DNA of 64,000 nt from Maylandia zebra (taxonomy: Eukaryota; Chordata; Actinopteri; Cichliformes; Cichlidae): contig NC_135170.1 in NCBI RefSeq assembly GCF_041146795.1, positions 7,411,033 to 7,475,032 on the forward strand. The letters are read 5' to 3'. The translations under genes and the position numbers were made by a program. Within the stretch, counting starts at the first letter, position 1. Every line of letters begins with the position of its first letter. Shown here piece by piece: positions 24,955-35,309 of this stretch. Under the pieces are notes generated by a model, which did no database searches, was not told where the DNA came from, and saw only the letters and a list, made by a program, of their open reading frames with translations.

Positions 24955-25180
24955 ATTAACAGTCCACAGGTTGGGTGCTCGCATTCTGATTCGTTCCCTG
25001 GAGATGAAGGAGAGAGAGCTCAGAGGACAGCAAGATGGAGGAGTGAAGAAGAAGGTGGTGCAGCTCAGTGTCCAATCAGGAGTGAGCAGTTCTTTCACTG
25101 CCTTCATTGCTGTCAACAAAGACAACAGAGAGGCGATCCAAGGACCTCTGCACCGCAGACATATTCTTCCACCCTGTGAG
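24955..25180 (+). pseudogene. Orphan exon of a VWA5A-like gene
   Basis: A 226-nt open exon bounded by a strong acceptor (pyrimidine tract then CTGCAG) and a donor (GAG then GTTTGT). Its translation starts LTVHRLGARILIRSLE and includes LSVQSGVSSSFTAFIAVNK and IQGPL. This closely follows von Willebrand factor A domain-containing protein 5A beyond the VWA domain. No other exon of that gene can be found nearby. The upstream intron runs within tens of bases into a BEL/Pao fragment, and 40 bases downstream a DNA transposon begins. The exon has no stop or frameshift. It may be a relic, a transposon-carried exon, or part of a gene with distant exons. Confidence 0.65.
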
Positions 25181-25220
25181 GTTTGTTTAAAGCAAAAAAA
25201 GCAATACCATGAAAGTGTTA

Positions 25221-26368
25221 CAGTTTTTCTCAAATGTTAAAACACAAAAGCCAATCCTGTAACCCAAATGACCAGTAGTCTAAACACATTTACTAAATGT
25301 AGCCACCATATTCCAGTACCATAAACACATGTCACATGAAGACACAATTCACAAAACACAACCCTCTGTACTCATAAATCTAAACACATTTTTCCTTGCT
25401 AAAACACATGTTGCAAAACAACTCTGCTCATATCCTCAAATGAAAGCCCATGTGATGCAAAATGCTTGCCACAGTCACCAATCTTTGAACACAGGGAACA
25501 CACCTGGCGTCATTCACTACACACAATGACTCAAAATTGAAGACACTTGTTGCTAATGCTGTACCCACATGTAAAAGCAAGTTCAGAGTGCACAGTATGC
25601 TGAAGGTTCCAAACAAACACAATGGATGAAGGCAGAGTCAGGGGAAGAGGAATTTGATGCAGAGGAGGGAGATAAGCTGGCCCTGGAAGAAGAGGAGCAG
25701 GCCAATGAGGAAGAGGAGTTCAAATGAGAGGAGGAAGAGGAGCGACCAACGAGGAAGAGGAGAAGGCCAACATGGGAGAGGAGAAGGTCCAGGAGGGAGA
25801 GCAAGACAACCTCGCACCATCATTACGGACGAGATGCGAGCAACAGCTCAGCGACATGATGCCGCACAGTGATTGTGGTGTGTGTGTGGTGTGAATAACG
25901 TAAATAAAAAAACTTCACACCCTGTTCATGTTTTCAAGATTACTGTTGTGTGCAATAGATTCTGTTTTTGCATTGAGTTGTGTTACAGTAGTGTACGTAC
26001 ATGCAGGATTTTCTATAGATTCATACTACTCATATGAAACTCACAAATCTAAATGCCTAATCCTCTGCAGAGATCTACGACGATCCGTTACTGTATAGTT
26101 TCTAAAATTGCATTGGCAGTTATGAAACAAAGAACCTTCTCACAAATTGAGCATTGTGTTTTCAATTGTTTTGCTGTAGTGTGTAATGCTGTGTATTGTG
26201 TTTACAGTTTTGACAGCTTCGAGCTGCTCTCTTGGTGTGGGAGTTTGAGTTTTGCAGTGGGAAGGTGTGGTTGTGTTTATGTAGCTTTAGAGAAGGGTGT
26301 TGTGTTTGGACATTGGGGGACCTGGTGGTAACGTTTGTGACATGTGTTTTAGCATTTGAGAAAAACTG
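25221..26368 (+). mobile_element. Nonautonomous DDE-transposon derivative, copy 1
   Basis: Bounded by inverted ends CAGTTTTTCTCAAATG...CATTTGAGAAAAACTG with TA on both sides (25219-25220, 26369-26370), a Tc1/mariner or IS630-type arrangement. From about 25622 it encodes the start of the arginine/glycine/glutamate-rich N-terminus of a widespread fish IS630-like transposase, including TIITDEMRAT in one frame. The catalytic part is absent and the tail follows at once. About 1148 bp; copy 2 lies at 27335-28481 in the opposite direction. Confidence 0.8.
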
Positions 26369-26370
26369 TA

Positions 26371-27334
26371 ACAGCAGGATGTCAGAGTCAATAGAGAGGA
26401 CTCAAAAGAGCAACTTCAAATCAAACTATGTAGTAGGTGTTTCTTTGCCAATGTCTTTTCCCTGCATTAGAAAGTAATAAGCCAAATGGAAGTACAACAC
26501 ACATCTATGCATTTCTATAAAAACTGACCTGCCCTGAACTTATAATCTCTCTCTCTCTCTCTTTGTTTTTCCTTAAAGTGATGGCTGTCCATTCTTCCTG
26601 TAAAAGGTGTAAATATAAACCTGAATGAATGGGAGAAGAAACTGTGTGTGCGCATGAAGACATGCTTGTGTCGCTGAGATTTAACAGATTTATGTACGTT
26701 CACGTAGCCAAGTGATAATCATATATAATAATCACTGAATAGTAATAATGTTATTGAACAGGTTAAACATTTAGATATTACAAAAAGTTGCAAAAAACCA
26801 AAAAAACCAAAAAAACACACACACACAGCTGTGAAGTCAGCTGCACATGAATAACATTAGTACAATGACAACTTTAATCAGAGTGAGTTCAGAAGATCCA
26901 AAAGTGGGACACTAAAAACAAACTAGTGAAAGCAAAAAGTGACTTTGAAAAATTTATTTCAAGGAATTAAAACACCAATAGGAAAAAAACTAAACATGAG
27001 AAGAATGGCAATCCTGCAGCGACCAGTCAAAGAAGACTGTAATGGCTGCATTGTAAAGACGTGAGTGAAGAAAGCTGATTTTTTTTCTGAGATATGCAGA
27101 GTTTTAACGAACAATTTGAACACTATTATTCATTTACATTATTTGTTCTCAACAGAGATGGGCAGTAATGCGTTACAAGTAACGTGTTACTGTAAACTGA
27201 TTACAGGCACTTGCCCTGGTGGCCATTCTTTCAGTGGGCATTTCTCAACAACAACTACAAACACTAGTGAAGTGAATGGGCATTTAATTAAATAATGAAA
27301 GATTTAATTCAGTAATTAATGGCATATTTAATTA
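26371..27334. other. Spacer between the two inverted transposon copies
   Basis: About 0.96 kb. It holds short CT and AC microsatellites (about 26550-26565 and 26815-26827). At about 27154-27208 a segment beginning GATGGGCAGTAATGCGTTAC resembles the end of a common teleost hAT-type MITE. No gene is seen. Confidence 0.5.
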
Positions 27335-28481
27335 CAGTTTTTCTCAAATGCTAAAACACATGTCACAAACGTTACTACCAGGTCCCCCAATGTCCAAACA
27401 CAACACCCTTCTCTAAAGCTACATAAACACAACCACACCTTCCCACTGCAAAACTCAAACTCCCACACCAAGAGAGCAGCTCGAAGCTGTCAAAACTATA
27501 AACACTATACACAGCATTACACACTACAGCAAAACAATTGAAAACACAATGCTCAATTTGTGAGAAGGTTCTTTGTTTCATAACTGCCAATGCATATTTT
27601 AGAAACTATACAGTAACGGATCGTCGTAGATCTCTGCAGAGGATTAGGCATTTAGATTTGTGAGTTTCATATGAGTAGTATGAATCTATAGAAAATCCTG
27701 CATGTACGTACACTACTGTAACACAACTCAATGCAAAAACAGCATCTATTGCACACAACAGTAATCTTGAAAACATGAACAGGGTGTGAAGTTTTTTTAT
27801 TTACGTTATTCACACCACACACACCACAATCACTGTGCGGCATCATGTCGCTGAGCTGTTGCTCGCATCTCGTCCGTAATGATGGTGCGAGGTTGTCTTG
27901 CTCTCCCTCCTGGACCATCTCCTCTCCCATGTTGGCCTTCTCCTCTTCCTCGTTGGTCGCTCCTCTTCCTCCTCTCATTTGAACTCCTCTTCCTCATTGG
28001 CCTGCTCCTCTTCTTCCAGGGCCAGCTCTTCTCCCTCCTCTGCATCAAATTCCTCTTCCCCTGACTCTGCCTTCATCCATTGTGTTTGTTTGGAACCTTC
28101 AGCATACTGTGCACTCTGAACTTGCTTTTACATGTGGGTACAGCATTAGCAACAAGTGTCTTCAATTTTGAGTCATTGTGTGTAGTGAATGACGCCAGGT
28201 GTGTTCCCTGTGTTCAAAGATTGGTGACTGTGGCAAGCATTTTGCATCACATGGGCTTTCATTTGAGGATATGAGCAGAGTTGTTTTGCAACATGTGTTT
28301 TAGCAAGGAAAAATGTGTTTAGATTTATGAGTACAGAGGGTTGTGTTTTGTGAATTGTGTCTTCATGTGACATGTGTTTATGGTACTGGAATATGGTGGC
28401 TACATTTAGTAAATGTGTTTAGACTACTGGTCATTTGGGTTACAGGATTGGCTTTTGTGTTTTAACATTTGAGAAAAACTG
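27335..28481 (-). mobile_element. Nonautonomous DDE-transposon derivative, copy 2
   Basis: The same element as 25221-26368 in inverted orientation, 1147 bp, again flanked by TA (27333-27334, 28482-28483). The encoded N-terminal peptides are nearly identical between copies, with a few substitutions such as GAGAAGG versus GAGATGG in the arginine-rich part. High identity means recent insertion or recent duplication of one copy. Confidence 0.8.
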
Positions 28482-28575
28482 TAATATCAAAGCTGAATGT
28501 GTTTGGAAGTAGTTTTTAGTTTGTTTTTAGTTTTAGCTATTTTAGGGGGATATCTGTGTGTGCAGGTGACTATTA

Positions 28576-29950
28576 CTGTGCATAATTATTAGGCAACTTA
28601 ACAAAAAACAAATATATACCCATTTCAATTATTTATTTTTACCAGTGAAACCAATATAACATCTCCACATTCACAAATATACATTTCTGACATTCAAAAA
28701 CAAAACAAAAACAAATCAGCGACCAATATAGCCACCTTTCTTTGCAAGGACACTCAAAAGCCTGCCATCCATGGATTCTGTCAGTGTTTTGATCTGTTCA
28801 CCATCAACATTGCGTGCAGCAGCAACCACAGCCTCCCAGACACTGTTCAGAGAGGTGTACTGTTTTCCCTCCTTGTAAATCTCACATTTGATGATGGACC
28901 ACAGGTTCTCAATGGGGTTCAGATCAGGTGAACAAGGAGGCCATGTCATTAGTTTTTCTTCTTTTATACCCTTTCTTGCCAGCCACGCTGTGGAGTACTT
29001 GGACGCGTGTGATGGAGCATTGTCCTGCATGAAAATCATGTTTTTCTTGAAGGATGCAGACTTCTTCCTGTACCACTGCTTGAAGAAGGTGTCTTCCAGA
29101 AACTGGCAGTAGGACTGGGAGTTGAGCTTGACTCCATCCTCAACCCGAAAAGGCCCCACAAGCTCATCTTTGATGATACCAGCCCAAACCAGTACTCCAC
29201 CTCCACCTTGCTGGCGTCTGAGTCGGACTGGAGCTCTCTGCCCTTTACCAATCCAGCCACGGGCCCATTCATCTGGCCCATCAAGACACACTCTCATTTC
29301 ATCAGTCCATAAAACCTTAGAAAAACCAGTCTTGAGATATTTCTTGGCCCAGTCTTGACGTTTCAGCTTGTGTGTCTTGTTCAGTGGTGGTCGTCTTTCA
29401 GCCTTTCTTACCTTGGCCATGTCTCTGAGTATTGCACACCTTGTGCTTTTGGGCACTCCAGTGATGTTGCAGCTCTGAAATATGGCCAAACTGGTGCCAA
29501 GTGGCATCTTGGCAGCTGCACGCTTGACTTTTCTCAGTTCATGGGCCGTTATTTTGCGCCTTGGTTTTTCCACACGCTTCTTGCGACCCTGTTGACTATT
29601 TTGAATAAAACGCTTGATTGTTCGATGATCACGCTTCAGAAGCTTTGCAATTTTGAGACTGCTGCATCCCTCTGCAAGATATCTCACTGTTTTTGACTTT
29701 TCTGAGCCTGTCAAGTCCTTCTTTTGACCCATTTTGCCAAAGGAAAGGACGTTGCCTAATAATTATGCACACCTGATATAGGGTGTTGATGTCATTAGAC
29801 CACACCCCTTCTCATTACAGAGATGCACATCGCCTAATATGCTTAATTGGTAGTAGGCTTTCGAGCCTATACAGCTTGGAGTAAGACAACATGCATGAAG
29901 AGGATGATGTGGACAAAATACTCATTTGCCTAATAATTCTGCACTCTCTG
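28576..29950 (-). mobile_element. Complete Tc1-like DNA transposon
   Basis: Ends share GTGCA(T/G)AATTATTAGGCA in inverted orientation (left about 28578-28597, right about 29925-29944), with TA dinucleotides beside both (28574-28575, 29951-29952). A third copy of the motif, TTGCCTAATAATTATGCAC, lies internally at about 29754-29772, so the 5' side of the transposase gene has an outer and an inner copy. It encloses one intact transposase gene. Confidence 0.85.
28716..29732 (-). CDS. Intact Tc1/mariner-family transposase
   Basis: An unbroken 338-codon frame, full length for the family (about 340 aa), from an ATG 22 codons before a first helix-turn-helix (LKIAKLLKRDHRTIKRFI). A basic linker (RKKR, PRRK) and a second DNA-binding part follow, then the RNase-H-like catalytic core: WTDEM with the first Asp, FMQDNAPSH with the second, and NPIENLW with the Glu. 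I count 37 residues between the second Asp and the Glu, not the 34 of classic Tc1 or Sleeping Beauty, so it belongs with DD37E-type relatives. A glycine-rich box (GGGGVLVWAG) is present. The enzyme cuts and pastes the element at TA sites. No stop or frameshift, so it could be recently active. Confidence 0.9.
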   Translation of the reverse strand: MGQKKDLTGSEKSKTVRYLAEGCSSLKIAKLLKRDHRTIKRFIQNSQQGRKKRVEKPRRKITAHELRKVKRAAAKMPLGTSLAIFQSCNITGVPKSTRCAILRDMAKVRKAERRPPLNKTHKLKRQDWAKKYLKTGFSKVLWTDEMRVCLDGPDEWARGWIGKGQRAPVRLRRQQGGGGVLVWAGIIKDELVGPFRVEDGVKLNSQSYCQFLEDTFFKQWYRKKSASFKKNMIFMQDNAPSHASKYSTAWLARKGIKEEKLMTWPPCSPDLNPIENLWSIIKCEIYKEGKQYTSLNSVWEAVVAAARNVDGEQIKTLTESMDGRLLSVLAKKGGYIGR

Positions 29951-29954
29951 TAGT

Positions 29955-30304
29955 AGTATAAGCACTACATGTTTACCACAGTCCGTCGCTAACAGAATAT
30001 CATTCATAACCTTTATGAGAGCTGTCTCTGTGCTATGAAACGGCTTAAAGCCGGACTGAAAAACTTCAAACATTTGAGAGTTGTTTAGATAATCCATCAG
30101 CTGAGTGTGAACAACCTTTTCCAAGATCTTACTCAGAAAAGGAAGTTTAGAGATGGGTCTAAAGTTTGACATTACTGAAACATCTGAGCCTGGATTCTTA
30201 AGTAAGGGGTGAATAACTGCATGCTTAAACCCGCTTGGTACTTGACCTGACAAGAGGATGGTATTAATTAGGTTCAGAATATGTGGTCCAACAGTAGGAA
30301 ACAC
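29955..30304 (-). mobile_element. LINE reverse-transcriptase fragment
   Basis: The minus-strand translation has the palm/fingers lead-in of non-LTR reverse transcriptases: FRPISKLPFLSKILEKVV, then FQSGFKPFHSTETALI. It stops right at the end of the Tc1-like element at 28576-29950. The catalytic YADD region is absent. The motifs fit an L2/Maui-type LINE. Confidence 0.7.
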
Positions 30305-31876
30305 TGTTTTTTAGAAAATATAACCATAATACCACATAACTGCTAGATGCATAAATAAGCAATTTCTCTTTTTCTTTTTTCTTTTTTTTTTTTTTTGCCT
30401 GTCCCGTTTGGCTCTTTTGCCATCAGAATTATTGTCTAAAGGCAAAGAAAGATGCCCAACGGATTTACTTTACCAAATTGACCATCCCGGCCTTGCCGTA
30501 ATGGTCTATTTGATTCACCCTTTATTGTTTATTTTATTTTATTTTCACTTTGCTAAATATGGGACAGACTTGACTGGGGAAAAGAAAGGGGAGAAAGATA
30601 AGCAATTTCTCAACTCTCTCTGTTATTCTCTTAAATTTCTCATATTGGGATGTGGCCTGGTTTATTATTAAAATGATTTATTATACTATGTTTATTATGT
30701 GATAACATAAAACAGATTTCTATTATTGTGAAGAAAAAACCCTCAAAAGCAACCAGGTCATAACTATACTGAAACTAATGAATACCCAACAGATGACACC
30801 TCATTGGTAAGTAAAAGTAGCTCATCACTGACTAATCTTAAGGAACTGGTATCTCCAGTAGACATTGCTGACTCAGTATCTTGCTGCTTTAAATTCTACT
30901 TTAGCGTGCCTTTAGGCAGCTGTTGCTGTGGTTTGGCACTATAGAAATAAATTAGAATTAAATCGAATAGAGCTGCAGTTTTAAAATACATTATGAAAAG
31001 TTGTTAGCTAATTTTCTTGTATTTTATTCTTGTCAAACTGTGCTAATCTTTGGCATTTTTTATAGACTCACCTAAAGAAATGGAAACACATTATGTTTGT
31101 TTGTTTGTTTGTTTTCTGCATCAAGCTGCTAATAACAGAGTTGATGCTCTTTCAAATAGAATTTTAAGCTGCCTGTTATGTGTAGACACAAAACTGGTTC
31201 ATTACCTGTGTTAGGTGTCTTTTTATTCTTAAACAATGCACAGATCAGTGTTAAGTAGTTTAGCAAATAAAAAGCATTCCTCTGGAAATTGCCGGATATA
31301 ATAAATTGACAAATAAAAGTAGCCAATGTCCACAGGAAGAACTTGAGAAACGACTGTCAGAAATCCTCGACTGTTGCTTGAGATTATTTTTGTTTGTTTG
31401 TTTGTTTGTTTTAATTACAAGCAGGCCTATCTCCATGGAAGAAAATTTCAAGAAATGAGGGCTGGCTCAAGACCTTTGCACTGTTACAACTGTATGCAGT
31501 AACTTAAAACTTTATTTTATAAAACGAGAAAAGAAAGAAAGAAAGAAAGCTCCAGCTGATTTTCCAACAGTCCACTTCCTATGTAATCATTAAGCGTAAT
31601 TAACATTTGTCTATTAAATCCAAAGGTAATGCCAGAGATTTGTTGCCTGACTTTTCTGAGAGGGTGCCCTGAGATTGCAGGATTTACTATCATGTGTGGG
31701 CCACAAGAGTTTGGTATTCACTGCAGCATCCACAACAGTATACCCAGTGCATATGTACAGAGTAAATACAAATTCTTGTGCCTAAACAACTCAACTCACA
31801 GGACATTATGCAACATTAATAATCCTATTTGAATAAACTGAACCCTGAATGTAAAATTTCAGGCAATTATAGTAAC
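30305..31876. other. Gene-poor repeat-rich stretch
   Basis: No gene is seen. A plus-strand segment at about 30925-30965 (GGTTTGGCACTATAGAAATAAATT) resembles the 3' end of teleost LINEs. (TTTG)n tracts occur at about 31094-31113 and 31389-31411, and (GAAA)n at about 31532-31548. The segment 30395-30600 looks repeat-like but I could not place it. Confidence 0.4.
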
Positions 31877-32654
31877 TGTCACGGAGAGCGTGAGTGGAGA
31901 ACAGAACTGGAGCTTGAACAAAAGGCGAGTCTTTATTGGGCTGATACGAGAGAAACATAAATACAAGGCAAGGTCAACGTGGGGCGAAACTAAAACTCAA
32001 CATAAACTGGAAAAACTAAATAACTGACAAGCTGTGACGAGACCGTGGAACTGGGAAACAACTACGAACGCTATGATACCTATGAAACTATGACCATAAC
32101 TATGACAAGAAGTACATGACTGAACGGGATGAACAGACATCCTGACACAGACTGAATAACAACACAAAGAGTAAATACACACAGGAGGTAATTAGGGGAA
32201 GAGGAAACAAAATAGGGACACATAAATAAACGCCATGACACGACAGGGAAAGTGAAATTAAGGGAAAGTGAAACTAAAACAATGAACGTAGAACACAAGA
32301 CCTCTACAAAACAAAACAGGAAACACAGGAAGACATAGACATGACACAGGCTTGACAACATGAAACCACACAGACAGGAAATACATGACACAGAAGACCA
32401 GGACAGACTTACACCAGGGGACATGAAGAGACTCATAACTAAAGAGACATGAAAGGACCTAACGAGACTACAACTCAAGGCAATTAATAATAATACTAAT
32501 AAGACTTAAAATTATCTCATAAATAATCAAAAAATGCAAAATAACTCAACTAAACCCTTAACTGAAGAATAGCACATGAATTAAACATAATACAAATGTA
32601 AGAAAACAATACAAAATAACACAAAACGCTGGGTCAAAGACCCAGCCCCTGACT
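31877..32654 (-). mobile_element. Solo LTR candidate
   Basis: On the minus strand it runs from a palindromic GGGTCTTTGACCC near the start to CCCAATAAAG (polyadenylation signal) and a terminus CTCTCCGTGACA. That is LTR-like order without any coding region. Flanking GTAAC (31872-31876) and GTAAT (32655-32659) fit a 5-bp target duplication at 4 of 5 bases. The expected TG at the minus-strand start reads AG, so decay or a misplaced edge is possible. Confidence 0.5.
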
Positions 32655-32659
32655 GTAAT

Positions 32660-34200
32660 AAAGAGAGGTAGCAGGAGACGGGTGTGGTTTGGGGGATGGG
32701 TGTGTGTGGGAGGGGGGTGTTACTGACTAACCAGAGCTGCAGGAGCAGCTTTTGCAAGACTGGCAAAGTTTGGTTTTGTTTGCATTTTTTTTATTTCTAA
32801 TTACTTTAATAATTGAATGACCTGAATAAATCAATTGTGTGACTACGTTTGATGCCCTCTTCACCCCTCAATAATGACACAACATGTTTTAGCCCATCAG
32901 ACACTCCCATGTACAACACAGCTAAATTTGTTGTGTCAAGGTGACTGCTATGCTCACCACGAGTCATGTGTTTTCCTAAGAAAGCAAGCTCAGGGTATCA
33001 AAGAAAAGAAAGAAAGACACAACCCTTTGCTCTTGCTCCTGTCTCTCTTCACTGCTCCACTAAAAGACAAAAAAGAGCTTCAGCCATCAGCAGCTGTTAA
33101 ACATGGTGAGTCAATGTCCACTCCAAAGGATGCGATATAAGGTGACGTCATATACTGGCAACTAAAAGCCATTCCAAGCAATCATATGTGTCCATAGCCT
33201 CAATAGCAAGACTAACAGCAAGTAGCACTGAGCTTTAGTGTATGAGGATCAGCTGTTAGGTAAGCAGGGAATTGAAGAAGACTGCTCTAGCGGATGAAAC
33301 GGCCTTTTAAAATACCACACTGCTTCTTAATTTTTAAAAAAGGAAAAGAACAAATGCAGGTAGCCACTCATATTGCAAGGATGGATTTATTTAGCTTTTA
33401 CTAGTTCTAATAAAACACTGATATACCCATTTACTCTCCTTTAAATGTTATAATCTGTCCATTTCCACCTGCTTTTCCAGGTCTGGGTCACAGAAGCTGC
33501 AGTCTAGGCAGAGATTTCCAGACCTCCTTCTCACCACCCACTTCCTCTCAGTTGACATGTGATGCCGGTGCCACTGAGCCAAACACCCTCCACTCTTGGC
33601 TGTGTCTACAAATTCAGTCCATAAAAATTATGAATACAGACTGTGACAAAGTGCATTCATTCACTATGAATGAATGCAACTTATTGGCAGCAATGTGAAC
33701 CAAGCTCTTGCTTGGTTGTACATGGACAGGACTGCACACAACATGGAACTGATAACACATACTCCAGGATACCCCAAAGGATGTGGCCGAATGCTTTCTC
33801 CAAGTACACAAAATACTTGTAAACTCGCACATACCCTCCAAAAGTTTAAAACGATGGTTCAGGAGTCCAAGGTTCCAGGATCTCGATGAAAACCACATTG
33901 TTGTTCAAACATGGTGTTTGTTATGGAGAAACTATGGTTAGTACAATCCAACAACAAAACAAAGGAACTGTCAGAAGACTCAAAGACAAGATGCAGTGGG
34001 AACAGTTCAAAGATTTTAACGAACACTTAAGTAAATAACAGGTGAGTGCTTGCAGTTCTTCAAAAAACTACTAAGATGAAGTGTCCATTTCTTTACAGGA
34101 TCTGGTCAAATCACCACAAGGTTGTCAGGCTCATTGTTTCTGTAGGTTGCAGGTTCAGATAAGTTAATACAGGATTCACATGAACAGTCACAGATAGGTC
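32660..34200. other. Gene-poor stretch, no gene recognised
   Basis: The segment 33470-33560 weakly resembles a degraded LINE. I see no exon with support. Confidence 0.35.
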
Positions 34201-34214
34201 TACAGTGTATTTCA

Positions 34215-34980
34215 CAGGGTTCAGGTAAGGATTTATTGTTTCCCTCAGGCTCGAGTTAAAAGCTCTCTGACTTTACAGGTTTGAACTTGATGAGGGAGGA
34301 CACCAAGATAAGTATGTTGCAGCTTAGCAAGCAGGAAACAAACAAACTCAGTAAGACTGCCACGTAATGTATATCAAGAACCCAGCGAGGGAAAGCAGGA
34401 GCAGGGTTACATACTGCTGATGATTGTAGATGAAAATCTGACATAGTTATGCCAACATCTGGAGGAGGTAAGCAGAGTTACTTCACTCGAGTCTGCATAT
34501 GGATGATGAAGAGAGGGAAGAGGGCATGGGGGACATGAGAGGAACGCTAATAGAAAATGTTCATTGCACATATAATAAACCTAATTTAATCTAATGCATT
34601 TTACATTCTAACGTTAAGCTTCCTCAACCAAGGTACTGTAATTTTAGATGAATAATTTGTTAAACATAACAAGGTTTGGAGAAACATTTAAACTTTCATG
34701 GAAATAAATAGAATTACATTATTTATAATTAGTGATGTGGTTTGACCTCTGATGTGCCTTACCACCAGAAAGGCTGAAAACAATATTAGACTCTAAGCAG
34801 GTTAAGAAGCTAATAAGAGGCTCCTGTATTCTTCAGTCTGGTAGTGGCTCTGTCTGTGTAGCAGATAGTCAGCAAGAACATGTAATGGAAGATGATGGAA
34901 GTGAAGAGAGCAAGCAAAATGAAGGTTGCCCTGAGGGTGATGTCAAAGATAAGGAGAGGCCAAAGCATGTTGGAACGGTG
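34215..34980 (-). CDS. Candidate small membrane-protein exons, unknown family
   Basis: Not recognised. Two minus-strand segments look like terminal exons. Segment 34810-34980 follows a strong acceptor (CTTTCTTTCTTTTTAG) and stays open for 56 codons to a stop; it begins HRSNMLWPLLIFD, has two hydrophobic stretches and ends KNTGASY. Segment 34348-34416 follows TCATCAG and encodes QYVTLLLLSLAGFLIYITW plus three residues, a single helix, before a stop. An AATAAA signal at 34232-34237 closes the unit. The first segment ends in its own stop and has no good donor, so the two may be alternative last exons. A further open frame with ATG at 35303 (58 codons, stop 35127-35129) lies upstream. Hydrophobicity can arise by chance, and the opposite strand is also open across 34772-35007. 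Confidence 0.3.
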
Positions 34981-35309
34981 CTAAAAAGAAAGAAAGAAAA
35001 CTCTTAAGCTCAAGTTTACTGCTACACTGTTGAGCAGGAGACTGGGGTTTGTCCACAGTCTTTGGTTATGGGATCAACAAATGCATAAACTGAAGTTTTC
35101 CTGTGTTCCATTATTGCATCTTGATGTCACTGATGCTCCAGCTCAGCACTGTCCAACACTAAAATGGCAAATATAAGGAATCTGTGTCCAACCCATCTGC
35201 TGGGGTCAAATGCAACAATCTTTTCATGCATCTTCTCCAAAACTGGATCACTGAACACTGATGACTGAGGTCTGCTGCTTTTAACTTTCTCACTCACTTT
35301 CATCAGCTA

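Noticed and set aside
25654..25872. Arg/Lys-rich frame MMQRRE...
   Set aside because: Alternative frame of the acidic/arginine-rich transposase start in the inverted transposon copies; not an independent gene.
32080..32478. 132-codon minus-strand hydrophobic frame
   Set aside because: It falls inside the LTR-like repeat 31877-32654 and its hydrophobic look comes from T-rich sequence.
34772..35007. Plus-strand acidic frame opposite the membrane-protein candidate
   Set aside because: Hydrophilic composition is expected as the shadow of hydrophobic codons, and it lacks a convincing start, though I cannot exclude it.
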